This document shows positions 33,838 through 42,020 of a stretch of 51,284 nt of DNA, piece after piece. The position numbers and the translations under genes are program-made. Positions within the stretch are counted from its first letter, which is position 1. Every line of letters starts with the position of its first letter. Source of the DNA: OLB7 sp966250335 (GTDB taxonomy: Bacteria; Bacteroidota; Ignavibacteria; OLB7); assembly GCA_966250335.1 (NCBI GenBank), contig CBINGZ010000043.1:1-51284 (forward strand), written 5' to 3'. The notes under the pieces are model-generated. The model did not search any database. It was given only the letters and a program-made list of their open reading frames with translations, and was not told the DNA's origin.

Positions 33838-36603
33838 ATGAAGCAGTACAGGCTCATGAACCGCCTTCTGGCGGGAGTTGCGTTTCTGATCACCCTTGTC
33901 ACCTATGCCATGACGCTCCAGCCGTCGGTTCCCTGGTGGGACTGCGGCGAGTTCACGTCGGCCGCGACCTGGCAGCAGGTGCCCCACCCGCCGGGCGCCC
34001 CTCTCTGGCTGCTCGTGGCGCGATTCTTCCAGATCTTCGTCCCCGGTGAAGCGGGGTGGGCGATCAACTTCTTCTCCGCCACCTGTTCGGCGGTGACCGC
34101 AGCGCTCGTCTACCTGACCATCGTGATGATGGTGGAACGGTGGCGGCCGTACAGGGAGGGAACGCCGGTCATGAACTATCTGGCGACCTTCGGCGCCGGA
34201 CTTATCGGGACCCTTGCCTTCACCTGGAGCGACACGCAGTGGTTCAACTCCGTGGAGTCCGAAGTCTACGCCGGCGGCACCACCCTCGTCGCGATCCTCA
34301 TCTATCTGATGATGCGCTGGGATCAGGAGGCGGAGCGGTCGGGACATGAGCGCTATCTGCTGCTGATGGCGTATCTGGTCGGCCTCGCCTTCGGCATCCA
34401 CCTGCTTGCGCTGCTGGTGGTGCCGGGCGTCGCCATGGTGATCTACTTCCGCACGCACCGTCCGCGCATATTGACCTTTGCCGTCATGCTGGGGATCACC
34501 GCCGTCGCGTTCTACTTCTTCGTCTACAAGGCGCCGCTGGAGTATATCCCGAAGCTCCTCGCCGGCGACTCGGCGATCGTGGCGTTCGTGATCTTCCTCG
34601 GCGTCCTTGCCCTGATCTGGTGGTCGTTGAAGGAGAAGAAGGCGACGGTCTTCCTCGCCGCCAGTTCGTTCGCGCTGATTCTGCTCGGGTTCACGACCTA
34701 CACGCAGATCATGATCCGTTCCGACGCCCATCCGGTGATGAACGAGAACGAACCCGACACGATGCAGGAACTCGTCTCCTATCTGGGACGCGAGCAGTAC
34801 GGGTTCGCCCCGAACTGGCCCCGTCGCTACAAGCAGGAGGCGTATCACCGCAGGGTGCAGGATCAGTACGGCGAGTGGTTCCCGCCGGTCGACTATGTCG
34901 AGGGGAGGCCGATCTTCAACCAGATCAACCTGGCCGGAGAGCTGAACTTCATGTTCCGGTACCAGATCTACCACATGTATATCCGGTACTTCCTCTGGAA
35001 CTTCATGGGGCGGGTCAGCGATGTGCAGGACGCCGGCGCCGTAGCCTTCCCCGCCATGGTGAGCCCGGAAGAGCGGCAGCGGTTCGTCGCCGAGACGGGG
35101 CACAACGAGCTCTTCCCGATCACCTTCTTCGGACTTCCGCTGCTGCTGGGAATGTTCGGCGTCTACTACCATTTCCGCCGCGACTGGAAGATGGGACTCG
35201 TCTTCTCCACGCTCTTCCTGCTGCTCGGTCTGCTCGCCACGCTCCAGCAGAACCAGCAGAACCCGCAGCCCCGCGAGCGCGATTACTTCTACGTCGGTTC
35301 CTACATGATCTTCGCCATGTGGATCGGGATCGGCGCCATCGGCCTTGTGGAGACGCTCCGCCAGCGGAAGACGTCGGCGGTGCGGGACGCGGAGGGGAAT
35401 ATCCGGGAGGAGTACGACGTGCCCCAGGGTGGCGGACTCGGCCTCACCGCCGCGACGCTCGGCGGCTGCTTCCTGGCCGTCCCCGTCCTGATGGCCGTCA
35501 ACGGCTGGGAGGTTCACGACCGCTCCGGCAACTGGGCTCCGTGGGATTACTCCTACAACGTCCTGCAGAGCTGCGAGAAGGATGCGATCCTCTTCACCAA
35601 CGGCGACAACGACACCTTCCCCCTCTGGTATATCCAGGATGTGGACGGCGTCCGTCGCGACGTGCGCGTGGTCAACCTGGAGCTGGCGCAGACCCCGTGG
35701 TACATGAAGCAGATGAAGACGGAGAGGCCGTGGGGCGCCAGGCAGATCCCCCTCAGCTATCCGACCGAATGGTTCGATGATCCCGAAGGGACGCATCCCG
35801 AACTGACCCCCGGCCTGGTGACCCCCGGCAACGACAGGGTCGAGGTCGAGGTCCCGGCAGGGGTGATGGCATGGGCCACGCGCGACAGCCTCAAGACCCC
35901 CGGCACCATGAGCTGGGCTCTCCGGACCACCGACTACGGCCAGGGACAGCGACTCCTCAGCTTCAAGCAGAAGCTGGTGGCGGAGGTGATCAGGAACGTC
36001 AAGTGGGACAGGCCGATCTACTTCTCCACCTCCACCTACAGCGACGCATGGGGTGGGCTGGAGCAGTACCTCCGTCGTGAAGGGATGGCCTACCGCGTAA
36101 TGCCGGTCCAGCAGGAGCCGAGCATCTCCTACGGCTTCCCGATCGAACCGACGATCACCAAGCAGAGCGCGCTCCAGATCCTTCCGGACGACAAGTTCCA
36201 CACCGAGCCGCACTACGGCTTCAAGCTGAGGAATCACAACAACCCGTCGGTCTTCTTCCGTGAGGATGACAGGATGTGGGTCTCCGGCTACTGGGAGCTC
36301 TACGTCTCGCTGGCGACCGAGGAGCTGCAGAAGCGGAAGGATCCGAAGTCGGCGATCGCCGTCCTCCGGAAGATGGATGAGCTGATCAACCCCGATCTCT
36401 TCGCCATGCCGTACTGGGTCTCCTCGGCGATCGCCGTCCTCTACAACCAGGCGGGGGATGCTCCCAAGGCGAAGGAGTACGCGCAGCGGGCGATCCGGGG
36501 GATCGACTCGATGGGGATGTCGGAACAGGCGCAGCGGGTCGCCGCCAGCTATCCCCCCGACCAGGTGAGAAAGCAGATGCAGATGATTCTCGACGGGAAG
36601 TAG
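33838..36603 (+). CDS. DUF2723 GT-C membrane protein, probable protein O-glycosyltransferase (paralogue 2)
   Basis: The 921-residue paralogue of the protein at 28978 has the same order: MKQYRLMNRLLAGVAFLITL, the signature WWDCGEFTSAATWQQVPHPP, about 11-13 membrane helices to residue 555, then GDNDTFPLWYIQDVDGVRRD. It lacks about 120 C-terminal residues of paralogue 1. DNA identity is patchy: 70 bases at 35561-35630 are identical to 30758-30827, and 34021-34080 match 29161-29220 at 59 of 60 positions, while other parts differ. This suggests gene conversion or strong local constraint. Divergence in the soluble domain (…FDDPEGTHPELTPGL…) may mean different acceptor proteins. Confidence 0.88.
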   Translation: MKQYRLMNRLLAGVAFLITLVTYAMTLQPSVPWWDCGEFTSAATWQQVPHPPGAPLWLLVARFFQIFVPGEAGWAINFFSATCSAVTAALVYLTIVMMVERWRPYREGTPVMNYLATFGAGLIGTLAFTWSDTQWFNSVESEVYAGGTTLVAILIYLMMRWDQEAERSGHERYLLLMAYLVGLAFGIHLLALLVVPGVAMVIYFRTHRPRILTFAVMLGITAVAFYFFVYKAPLEYIPKLLAGDSAIVAFVIFLGVLALIWWSLKEKKATVFLAASSFALILLGFTTYTQIMIRSDAHPVMNENEPDTMQELVSYLGREQYGFAPNWPRRYKQEAYHRRVQDQYGEWFPPVDYVEGRPIFNQINLAGELNFMFRYQIYHMYIRYFLWNFMGRVSDVQDAGAVAFPAMVSPEERQRFVAETGHNELFPITFFGLPLLLGMFGVYYHFRRDWKMGLVFSTLFLLLGLLATLQQNQQNPQPRERDYFYVGSYMIFAMWIGIGAIGLVETLRQRKTSAVRDAEGNIREEYDVPQGGGLGLTAATLGGCFLAVPVLMAVNGWEVHDRSGNWAPWDYSYNVLQSCEKDAILFTNGDNDTFPLWYIQDVDGVRRDVRVVNLELAQTPWYMKQMKTERPWGARQIPLSYPTEWFDDPEGTHPELTPGLVTPGNDRVEVEVPAGVMAWATRDSLKTPGTMSWALRTTDYGQGQRLLSFKQKLVAEVIRNVKWDRPIYFSTSTYSDAWGGLEQYLRREGMAYRVMPVQQEPSISYGFPIEPTITKQSALQILPDDKFHTEPHYGFKLRNHNNPSVFFREDDRMWVSGYWELYVSLATEELQKRKDPKSAIAVLRKMDELINPDLFAMPYWVSSAIAVLYNQAGDAPKAKEYAQRAIRGIDSMGMSEQAQRVAASYPPDQVRKQMQMILDGK

Positions 36604-36643
36604 CTCCCGCCTCTCGACGTCCAAAGAGAGAAACGAACGGATC

Positions 36644-36673
36644 GGAGGGGAGATCGGAAACGGTCTCCCCTCC
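36644..36673 (+). terminator. Strong hairpin after second DUF2723 gene
   Basis: GGAGGGGAGA (36644-36653) and TCTCCCCTCC (36664-36673) form a perfect 10-bp stem with a 10-nt loop, 40 nt after the stop. No T-tract follows. Confidence 0.5.
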
Positions 36674-36727
36674 TGCGTATCGGGGATATGCCTCACGGAG
36701 GGGCGGCTTCGCCACACACCTATTAAC

Positions 36728-36758
36728 TTTTGCAGTCCCGGGGGCATCTCTATATTTG
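36728..36758 (+). promoter_or_regulatory. Bacteroidetes-type promoter for tRNA-Gln and prs
   Basis: TTTTG (36728-36732), 18 nt, and TATATTTG (36751-36758) fit the Bacteroidetes -33/-7 consensus almost perfectly. Start would be near 36765, about 33 nt before the tRNA. This is the best promoter seen in the window. Confidence 0.7.
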
Positions 36759-36797
36759 CCGTTCCCGTGCATTCGTCGCGGTGGGATTGGTGGATGA

Positions 36798-36869
<72 letters not shown>

Positions 36870-36898
36870 CTCAACGGTATTGGGATAACAGGCTGACG

Positions 36899-37831
36899 AT
36901 GTCCAGTTTCAAAATCGCGACCGGGCGTTCCAACCCGGAACTGGCAGGGCGGATCGCAAAGGCCGCCGGAACCACTCTCTGCAAGGTTCTGATCCGGAAC
37001 TTCTCGGACGGCGAGATCTGGGTCAAGTACGATGAGAATATCCGGGGAGAGGATCTCTACATCGTCCAGTCGACGCAGCCGCCGGCGGAAAATCTGATGG
37101 AGCTGCTGATGCTGATCGACGCCGCCCGGCGCGCGTCGGCCAAGAGGATCACGGCGGTCATCCCCTACTTCGGCTATGCCAGGCAGGACAGGAAGGATCA
37201 GCCCCGCGTGGCGATCACCGCGAAGCTGGTCGCCAATCTCATCAGCGAGGCGGGGGCCGATCGTGTCATCACGATGGACCTGCACGCTCCGCAGATCCAG
37301 GGGTTCTTCGACATTCTGTTCGATCACCTCTACTCGGCTCCGGTCTTCACGCGGCATATCAAGAAGCTCGATCTCCCCGATCTGGTGGTCGCCTCACCCG
37401 ATGTCGGCGGTCTGAAACTGGCCCGCGCCTACGCCAAGCGGCTCCATGCCGGCCTCGCCTTCATCGACAAGCGTCGTCCCCGCCCGAACGTGGCGGAGGT
37501 GATGAACGTGGTCGGCGACGTGCGGGACAAGAACATTCTGATTCTGGACGACCTGATCGATACGGGAGGGACGTTCACCAACGCGGTGCATGCGCTGAAG
37601 GATCACGGCGCCAAGCAGGTCTACGGCGCCTGCACCCATCCGGTGCTGAGCGGCCGCGCATACGACCTGATCGAGGATTCCCCCCTGGAGCAGCTTCTTG
37701 TGAGCGACACTCTGCCGTCGAAGGCGGGGGCGCCGAAGGTGCTGGTGAAGTCGGTCGCAAAGGTCTTCGCCGAGGCGATTCTCAGGACGCATGAGAATCA
37801 GTCGATATCGAAATTGTTTGAAGTCGATTAG
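36899..37831 (+). CDS. prs: Ribose-phosphate pyrophosphokinase
   Basis: The 310-residue enzyme makes PRPP from ribose 5-phosphate and ATP in the cytoplasm, feeding purine, pyrimidine, His and Trp synthesis. Visible family signatures are FSDGEIWVKYDENIRG, YFGYARQDRK, MDLHAPQIQGFF and the PRPP-binding loop ILILDDLIDTGGTF. Length is as usual. The start at MSSFKIATGR is chosen because the frame upstream runs through the tRNA. It sits between tRNA-Gln and rplY, and a hairpin follows its stop. Confidence 0.97.
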   Translation: MSSFKIATGRSNPELAGRIAKAAGTTLCKVLIRNFSDGEIWVKYDENIRGEDLYIVQSTQPPAENLMELLMLIDAARRASAKRITAVIPYFGYARQDRKDQPRVAITAKLVANLISEAGADRVITMDLHAPQIQGFFDILFDHLYSAPVFTRHIKKLDLPDLVVASPDVGGLKLARAYAKRLHAGLAFIDKRRPRPNVAEVMNVVGDVRDKNILILDDLIDTGGTFTNAVHALKDHGAKQVYGACTHPVLSGRAYDLIEDSPLEQLLVSDTLPSKAGAPKVLVKSVAKVFAEAILRTHENQSISKLFEVD

Positions 37832-37838
37832 AGCGGGT

Positions 37839-37862
37839 CTCGATCTCTAGATCGAGCCTTCT
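37839..37862 (+). terminator. Hairpin between prs and rplY
   Basis: CTCGATCT (37839-37846) and AGATCGAG (37849-37856) form a nearly perfect palindrome, with a short CCTTCT run after it. It may stop or reduce transcription from prs into rplY. Confidence 0.45.
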
Positions 37863-37910
37863 GTAATCGTTCACTAATCACGTACTTGTACAAACGCAAG
37901 GAACCGAAGC

Positions 37911-38522
37911 ATGAACGAGATAGTTCTTGACGTGCAGCGCCGGAATCCGGGACGTAGCGAGGCTCGCGCAATGCGCCGCCGGAGCCTGGTCCCCGGTATC
38001 TTCTACTTCCACGGCGAGGAGCCGATCGCGATCGCGGTCCACGAGCTTGCTCTCCGTCCTCTCATCGAAACCGCCGAAACCCACCTTGTCAGGCTCCGTG
38101 TCGACGGTATCGAGAAGTCGTGCATTCTGAAGGATATCGATTTCCATCCCATCACCGACCGTCCCGTTCATTTCGATCTCCAGGGTGTGGCCGCCGACGA
38201 GCGGATCCGCGTTGAAGTCCCGATCGCTCTGCAGGGGCAGGCTATCGGCCAGCGCGACGGCGGCATCGTCGATTTCGTGCTTCACAAGATCGAGGTCGAG
38301 TGCCTTCCGCAGGATCTTCCCGATCACATCAACGTGGACATCACCAATCTCGGCATCGGGCAGTCGCTCCATGTCGGTGACGTGAAGGTCGAGAACCTGA
38401 CGATCCTCACCCCGGCCGACGTCACGGTCGTCCTGATCGCGCAGCCGCGCACCGATGCCGACCTCACGTCGGGCGGAGCGACGGAGCCCGAGGTGATCTC
38501 CAAGGGGAGGGCGACCGAGTAA
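37911..38522 (+). CDS. rplY: Ribosomal protein bL25 (CTC form)
   Basis: This 203-residue protein is the long CTC form of L25. The N-terminal 5S rRNA-binding domain is at residues 1-92 (VQRRNPGRSEARAMRRRSLVPGIFY, FHPITDRPVHFDLQ), followed by the TL5-like beta domain (about 93-185). AAGGA lies 9 nt before the ATG. It precedes pth by 24 nt, a common pairing, and both should be co-transcribed. Confidence 0.96.
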   Translation: MNEIVLDVQRRNPGRSEARAMRRRSLVPGIFYFHGEEPIAIAVHELALRPLIETAETHLVRLRVDGIEKSCILKDIDFHPITDRPVHFDLQGVAADERIRVEVPIALQGQAIGQRDGGIVDFVLHKIEVECLPQDLPDHINVDITNLGIGQSLHVGDVKVENLTILTPADVTVVLIAQPRTDADLTSGGATEPEVISKGRATE

Positions 38523-38546
38523 TCGGTCGCTTCCGTCGGAGTCCTT

Positions 38547-39119
38547 ATGAAGGTTCTTCTCGGTCTGGGCAATCCCGGCAGCCGGTACGCGCTCACGCGT
38601 CACAATATCGGATGGCTCGTTCTCGACGCCGTCGCCGAATCGATACGGGCGGAGTTTCTCCCCGGCAAGGGGGAGTTCTACGCCGCGACGGGACGGTGGC
38701 GGGGGAACGAGACGATGCTGGTGAAGCCGACGACCTTCATGAACAACAGCGGAGTTGCCGCCGAGCAGATCGTAAAGCGATACGGCGTCGAGCCCTCGAA
38801 CGTGCTCGTGATCGTCGACGAGCTTCAGTTTCAGCTCGGTCGGGTTCAGATCAAACCTTCCGGATCATCCGGAGGGCATAACGGTCTGGAGTCGCTGATC
38901 CGGCATTTCCAGGGGGAGGGATTCCCCCGGCTGCGATGCGGGATCGGCGCGGAGTTCGGGCCCGGAGAGATGGTGGAGTATGTTCTCTCTCCCTTCCGTG
39001 AGGAGGAGAGGGAGGAGGTGCTGCGGATGATCCTTGCCGCGCGCGACGCGGCACTCGACTGGATAGCGCTGGGGACGTCGCAGGCGATGAGTCTGCATAA
39101 CCGGCGCGCCGGGGCCTGA
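38547..39119 (+). CDS. pth: Peptidyl-tRNA hydrolase
   Basis: The 190-residue enzyme recycles peptidyl-tRNAs released from stalled ribosomes. GLGNPGSRYALTRHNIGW carries N9 and the catalytic H19. KPTTFMNNSG, D91 in VIVDELQF and SSGGHNGLESL complete the active site. The D91 region (DELQF) differs slightly from the usual DDLDL. GGAG lies 8 nt before the ATG. It follows rplY closely. Confidence 0.97.
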   Translation: MKVLLGLGNPGSRYALTRHNIGWLVLDAVAESIRAEFLPGKGEFYAATGRWRGNETMLVKPTTFMNNSGVAAEQIVKRYGVEPSNVLVIVDELQFQLGRVQIKPSGSSGGHNGLESLIRHFQGEGFPRLRCGIGAEFGPGEMVEYVLSPFREEEREEVLRMILAARDAALDWIALGTSQAMSLHNRRAGA

Positions 39120-39143
39120 CCCTTCGGCACGGAGGAAACTCCT

Positions 39144-39170
39144 GCCCGCCGCCGGGACCTTGCGGCGGGC
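39144..39170 (+). promoter_or_regulatory. GC-rich hairpin upstream of rpsF
   Basis: GCCCGCCGC (39144-39152) and GCGGCGGGC (39162-39170) form a perfect 9-bp stem. No T-tract follows, and it is 51 nt before rpsF. A hairpin with the same CCCGCCG/CGGCGGG core lies after rpsF (39731). It could be a terminator of pth or part of an autoregulatory leader for ribosomal protein S6. Confidence 0.4.
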
Positions 39171-39179
39171 TAGCGATAT

Positions 39180-39194
39180 GAATTCTGCGAATTC
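39180..39194 (+). promoter_or_regulatory. GAATTCTGCGAATTC palindrome before rpsF
   Basis: Two GAATTC hexamers are separated by TGC; as each is its own reverse complement, the site is a dyad and a direct repeat together. It lies 28 nt upstream of the rpsF ATG. A regulator site is possible but unproven. Confidence 0.25.
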
Positions 39195-39221
39195 AACGAT
39201 ACGTTAACCATAGGAGCAGTA

Positions 39222-39629
39222 ATGACCAACAACAACTATGAGATGACGGTCATCTTCAACGGCACGCTCGAGGACGAGCAGATCATGCCGTTGATCGACC
39301 GTACGACGGAGCTGATCAACCGCAACGGCGGCCAGATCAGCAAGGTGGACCACTGGGGTCGCCGCCGTCTCGCCTACTCGATCAACAAGAAGAACAACGG
39401 GTACTACGTGCAGTACACCTTCGAGGCGCCGGGCGATATCGTCCATCACCTGGAGAGGTTCTTCCATATCGAGGAGAACGTCATGCGCCATCTTATCCTG
39501 ATGATGAGCGAACTCGATCTGCGGAAGCGTGAGGAGATGAGGACGCGGCTTGCAGCCGTGGCCGCCGCCGAGGAGGCCGCCGCCGCCGAGGCGCGCGACG
39601 GTGGAGAAGGATCGGAAGACGACGACTAA
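39222..39629 (+). CDS. rpsF: Ribosomal protein bS6
   Basis: The 135-residue protein has the typical start NNYEMTVIFNGTL, then HWGRRRLAYSINKKNNGYY and a C-terminal extension of Ala, Glu and Asp (…AEARDGGEGSEDDD) from residue 107. It binds 16S rRNA beside S18 in the small subunit. AGGAG lies 6-7 nt before the ATG. Downstream come ssb and rplI, but rpsR is absent from this cluster. Confidence 0.97.
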   Translation: MTNNNYEMTVIFNGTLEDEQIMPLIDRTTELINRNGGQISKVDHWGRRRLAYSINKKNNGYYVQYTFEAPGDIVHHLERFFHIEENVMRHLILMMSELDLRKREEMRTRLAAVAAAEEAAAAEARDGGEGSEDDD

Positions 39630-39730
39630 GCGTCGTCACCAAAGGATAAAACTCATATCTTTGGACACGGGACTCCTCCTCCTCCAAATGCCCCGTCTCG
39701 AACAACCTACCTCACGAGACTTGAGCGCCG

Positions 39731-39749
39731 CCCGCCGTATCGCGGCGGG
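39731..39749 (+). promoter_or_regulatory. GC-rich hairpin between rpsF and ssb
   Basis: CCCGCCG (39731-39737) and CGGCGGG (39743-39749) form a 7-bp stem with a TATCG loop. It sits in the 215-nt gap where rpsR would be expected and may reduce read-through into ssb. The rest of the gap shows no gene. Confidence 0.4.
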
Positions 39750-39844
39750 TCGGTGATTGAGCATATCCGCGGCGCTCGTACACGAGCGGCGACAGTTAAT
39801 CGAATCCGAAACGATGGAAGTATCAGAGTCAGGAGATTTTGCGT

Positions 39845-40387
39845 ATGGCCGACTTGAGAATGCCTGAATTGAACTCCGTATTGATCGCCGGCAACCTTAC
39901 GAAGGACCCGGTTATCCGTCAGACCCGCAACGGAACGCCGGTCGCGAACTTTTCGATCGCCTCCAACCGGAAATTCCGTAACGGCGACAACCAGTGGCAG
40001 GAGGATGTCTGCTACGTCGGGATCGTCGCCTGGAACAAGCTCGCCGAGAGCTGCGCCGACAAGCTCCGCAAGGGGAGCGCGGTGCTGGTGGAAGGGGAGC
40101 TGCAGAGCCGTACCTGGCAGACGGATGACGGCTCCACCCGTTCCACCGTGGAGATCAAGGCGCGCCGCATCCAGTTCCTCAACAAGCGCCGCGTGTCGGA
40201 CGCCATGGAGGATGCGGATTGCGACGAGCGGGAAGAGGAGTTCAGCGTCTTCGAGTCGGATTACGATGATTCGTACGGTCCCCGCGGCAACGGTAACGGC
40301 AATGGGAACGGAGCCGAGGATTACGAACATCATGCGGTCGAGACGGCGGGGGACGGTTACTACCGCCCTCACCACAGAGGTCGCTAG
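39845..40387 (+). CDS. ssb: Single-stranded DNA-binding protein
   Basis: The 180-residue protein has an OB fold at residues 5-115: LNSVLIAGNLTKDPVIRQT, VANFSIASNRKF, VGIVAWNKLAESC and LVEGELQSRTWQTDDG. It coats single-stranded DNA in replication and repair. The tail has an internal acidic stretch (DADCDEREEEFSVFESDYDD), a Gly-Asn run and the end YYRPHHRGR. It does not end in the usual acidic DDIPF tip that recruits partner proteins. AGGAG lies 9 nt before ATG 39845. Position between rpsF and rplI is typical of the S6 operon. Confidence 0.95.
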   Translation: MADLRMPELNSVLIAGNLTKDPVIRQTRNGTPVANFSIASNRKFRNGDNQWQEDVCYVGIVAWNKLAESCADKLRKGSAVLVEGELQSRTWQTDDGSTRSTVEIKARRIQFLNKRRVSDAMEDADCDEREEEFSVFESDYDDSYGPRGNGNGNGNGAEDYEHHAVETAGDGYYRPHHRGR

Positions 40388-40480
40388 ACGATACGATGCT
40401 CCTGATCCGCGGCGCCCCGGCGCGGCGGAACGATCGAGGTTGTACAGCAAACAGAACGCAGACAAGCAAGCAGATTCATA

Positions 40481-40939
40481 ATGAAAGTCATACTTCGTCA
40501 GAACCATGAAAACCTGGGCAACATCGGTGATGTCGTCGAGGTGAAGGACGGATATGCCCGCAACTACCTGATCCCGCGCGAGCTGGCGTACCGCGCCACC
40601 GCCGGATCGATGCGCGCAATCGAGTCCGAAAAGAAGCGCTACGACGCGCAGCAGGCCCGCAACCAGAGCGAGGCCCGCCAGCAGGCGGAGCGCCTGGAGT
40701 CGGTCTCCGTCACCATCCCGATGCGCGTGGGCGAAGGGGATCGTCTCTTCGGTTCGGTCACCGGCATGATGATCGCCGACGAACTCGGCCGCCAGGGGCA
40801 CACCGTCGACCGTCGCGCCATCCAGCTCGAAGAGCCGATCAAGCAGCTCGGCATGTACGACGTCCCGGTGAAGCTCCATGCGAACGTCACCGCGACCCTC
40901 AAGGTCTTCGTCGTCGATAAGGACGGCGAGACGCACTGA
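40481..40939 (+). CDS. rplI: Ribosomal protein bL9
   Basis: The 152-residue protein starts with the L9 N-domain MKVILRQNHENLGNIGDVVE, VKDGYARNYLIPR, then the long connecting helix (about 45-75) and the C-domain GEGDRLFGSVT. It binds 23S rRNA. Length is normal. It ends the ribosomal block and a strong hairpin follows. Confidence 0.97.
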   Translation: MKVILRQNHENLGNIGDVVEVKDGYARNYLIPRELAYRATAGSMRAIESEKKRYDAQQARNQSEARQQAERLESVSVTIPMRVGEGDRLFGSVTGMMIADELGRQGHTVDRRAIQLEEPIKQLGMYDVPVKLHANVTATLKVFVVDKDGETH

Positions 40940-40970
40940 GCCGTCGCTCCGGCCGACGGAAAAAACGTTG

Positions 40971-41005
40971 AGACAGGCGGTTCCCGACAAGGGGACCGCC
41001 TGTCT
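40971..41005 (+). terminator. Terminator hairpin after rplI
   Basis: AGACAGGCGGTTCCC (40971-40985) pairs with GGGGACCGCCTGTCT (40991-41005) with one mismatch and a 5-nt loop. A run of A precedes it (GGAAAAAACG); only a weak T-rich tail follows. It could also serve the opposite strand. Confidence 0.7.
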
Positions 41006-41094
41006 GCGTTATCGATCGGTCTCTTCCTTCCCCACCATCATCCCATATCTCCGATCTCTACAAGCTCCGTAGGAGCGAACCGGACGTAGCCCCG

Positions 41095-41802
41095 TTATTC
41101 GACGAGCGCCAGGACACGAGCGGGAGCGCCGGAGCCGCCGGTGACGGCGAGGGGGCCGATGAAGAGGGTGATGCCGGTGGGGGGAAGCAGCTCCAGGTTC
41201 GTGAGGTTCTCCAGATGAAAACGTTCGCCCCGCAGCCAGAACCCGTTGACGGAGAGCTCCGTGTCGGTCCCGGCGTCGATGCCGTGAGTGTCGATGCCGA
41301 GCGCCGCTACCCCCCGTTGCTCCGCCAGGAATATCGCACTCTCAAGTCCGAAGCCGGGTGAGCTTTCGGTCGCGGAGGGGGCGTGCGGTGTTCCCATATA
41401 TCGTATCGGATCGGGCCATTTCCGGCTCCATCCCGTGTTGAGAAGGACCACGGCCCCCTCCGGAATCATCCCGTTCCCCGCTTCCCATTCCTCGATATGT
41501 GAGGTATCCAGGCGGAACTCGTTTCCCTCCAGCATCCACCCGCGCGCGTCGATCGCCACCGCCGCGCGCACCAGCGACGCGGGAGGGAGTCGGTCGACGC
41601 TGATCCCGTCGCCGCGGAAATGGGCGGACGTTCCGATATGTGTGCCGGAATGCTCGCCGATCGTCAGCGCGTTCAACAGCCACCCGTCACTCTCGATCCC
41701 CGCGATCCGTTCCAGCCGTACCTCCGGGTCACCCGGCCATACCGGGATTCCCGGAGCGATCGGATGCGTGAGATCGACGATGCGGCTGAAACTGACGGTC
41801 AT
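41095..41802 (-). CDS. Cyclase-family metal-dependent hydrolase (kynurenine formamidase-like)
   Basis: The 235-residue protein matches the cyclase family of Zn/Mn hydrolases. IVDLTHPIAPGIPVWPGDP opens the domain and the metal site is HSGTHIGTSAHF (H51, H55, H61). The family norm is HxGTHxDxPxH; here G57 stands where Asp is usual, so metal binding may be altered. GVAALGIDTHGIDAGTD holds the second conserved His. Substrate could be N-formylkynurenine or another amide or lactone; no Trp-degradation genes are nearby. It stands alone on the minus strand, divergent from the propeller cluster. No clear ribosome site. Confidence 0.85.
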   Translation of the reverse strand: MTVSFSRIVDLTHPIAPGIPVWPGDPEVRLERIAGIESDGWLLNALTIGEHSGTHIGTSAHFRGDGISVDRLPPASLVRAAVAIDARGWMLEGNEFRLDTSHIEEWEAGNGMIPEGAVVLLNTGWSRKWPDPIRYMGTPHAPSATESSPGFGLESAIFLAEQRGVAALGIDTHGIDAGTDTELSVNGFWLRGERFHLENLTNLELLPPTGITLFIGPLAVTGGSGAPARVLALVE

Positions 41803-42020
41803 GATCGGCGGGCGGAGATGTGATATCGAACGACACTTCCGTCCGGGACCGGCGTCGGTCCGGGAAAAAGTGTAACAGGTGTGTCGTCTTGTTATGCTCG
41901 ACTGTCACTCAATATACGCAGTCGAGGGGGCGTACGCGGACGCCGGTTCCCGGGCTGCACGGAACCGCACGGAAGGTGTATTGATATGATCACATCCATC
42001 AAACTGGAGAAGAGGAAGAC

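Noticed and set aside
33826..36747. Long open frame on the minus strand (about 973 codons)
   Set aside because: It is the same kind of shadow opposite the second DUF2723 gene; both shadows resemble each other only because the genes do.
36870..36898. Homing endonuclease-like site (GGGATAACAGG) after tRNA-Gln
   Set aside because: Only part of the I-SceI recognition sequence is present, and there is no associated element.
39630..39844. Hidden rpsR between rpsF and ssb
   Set aside because: None of the frames in this 215-nt gap gives a sequence like S18, and the gap contains a hairpin.
40281..40320. Microsatellite-like Gly-Asn run in ssb
   Set aside because: Short imperfect runs like this are common in SSB linkers, and codons vary, so slippage is not evident.
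40180..40480. Frameshift in ssb hiding a normal DDIPF end
   Set aside because: I read the other frames past the stop and found no DDIPF-like end; the acidic stretch is internal and in frame.
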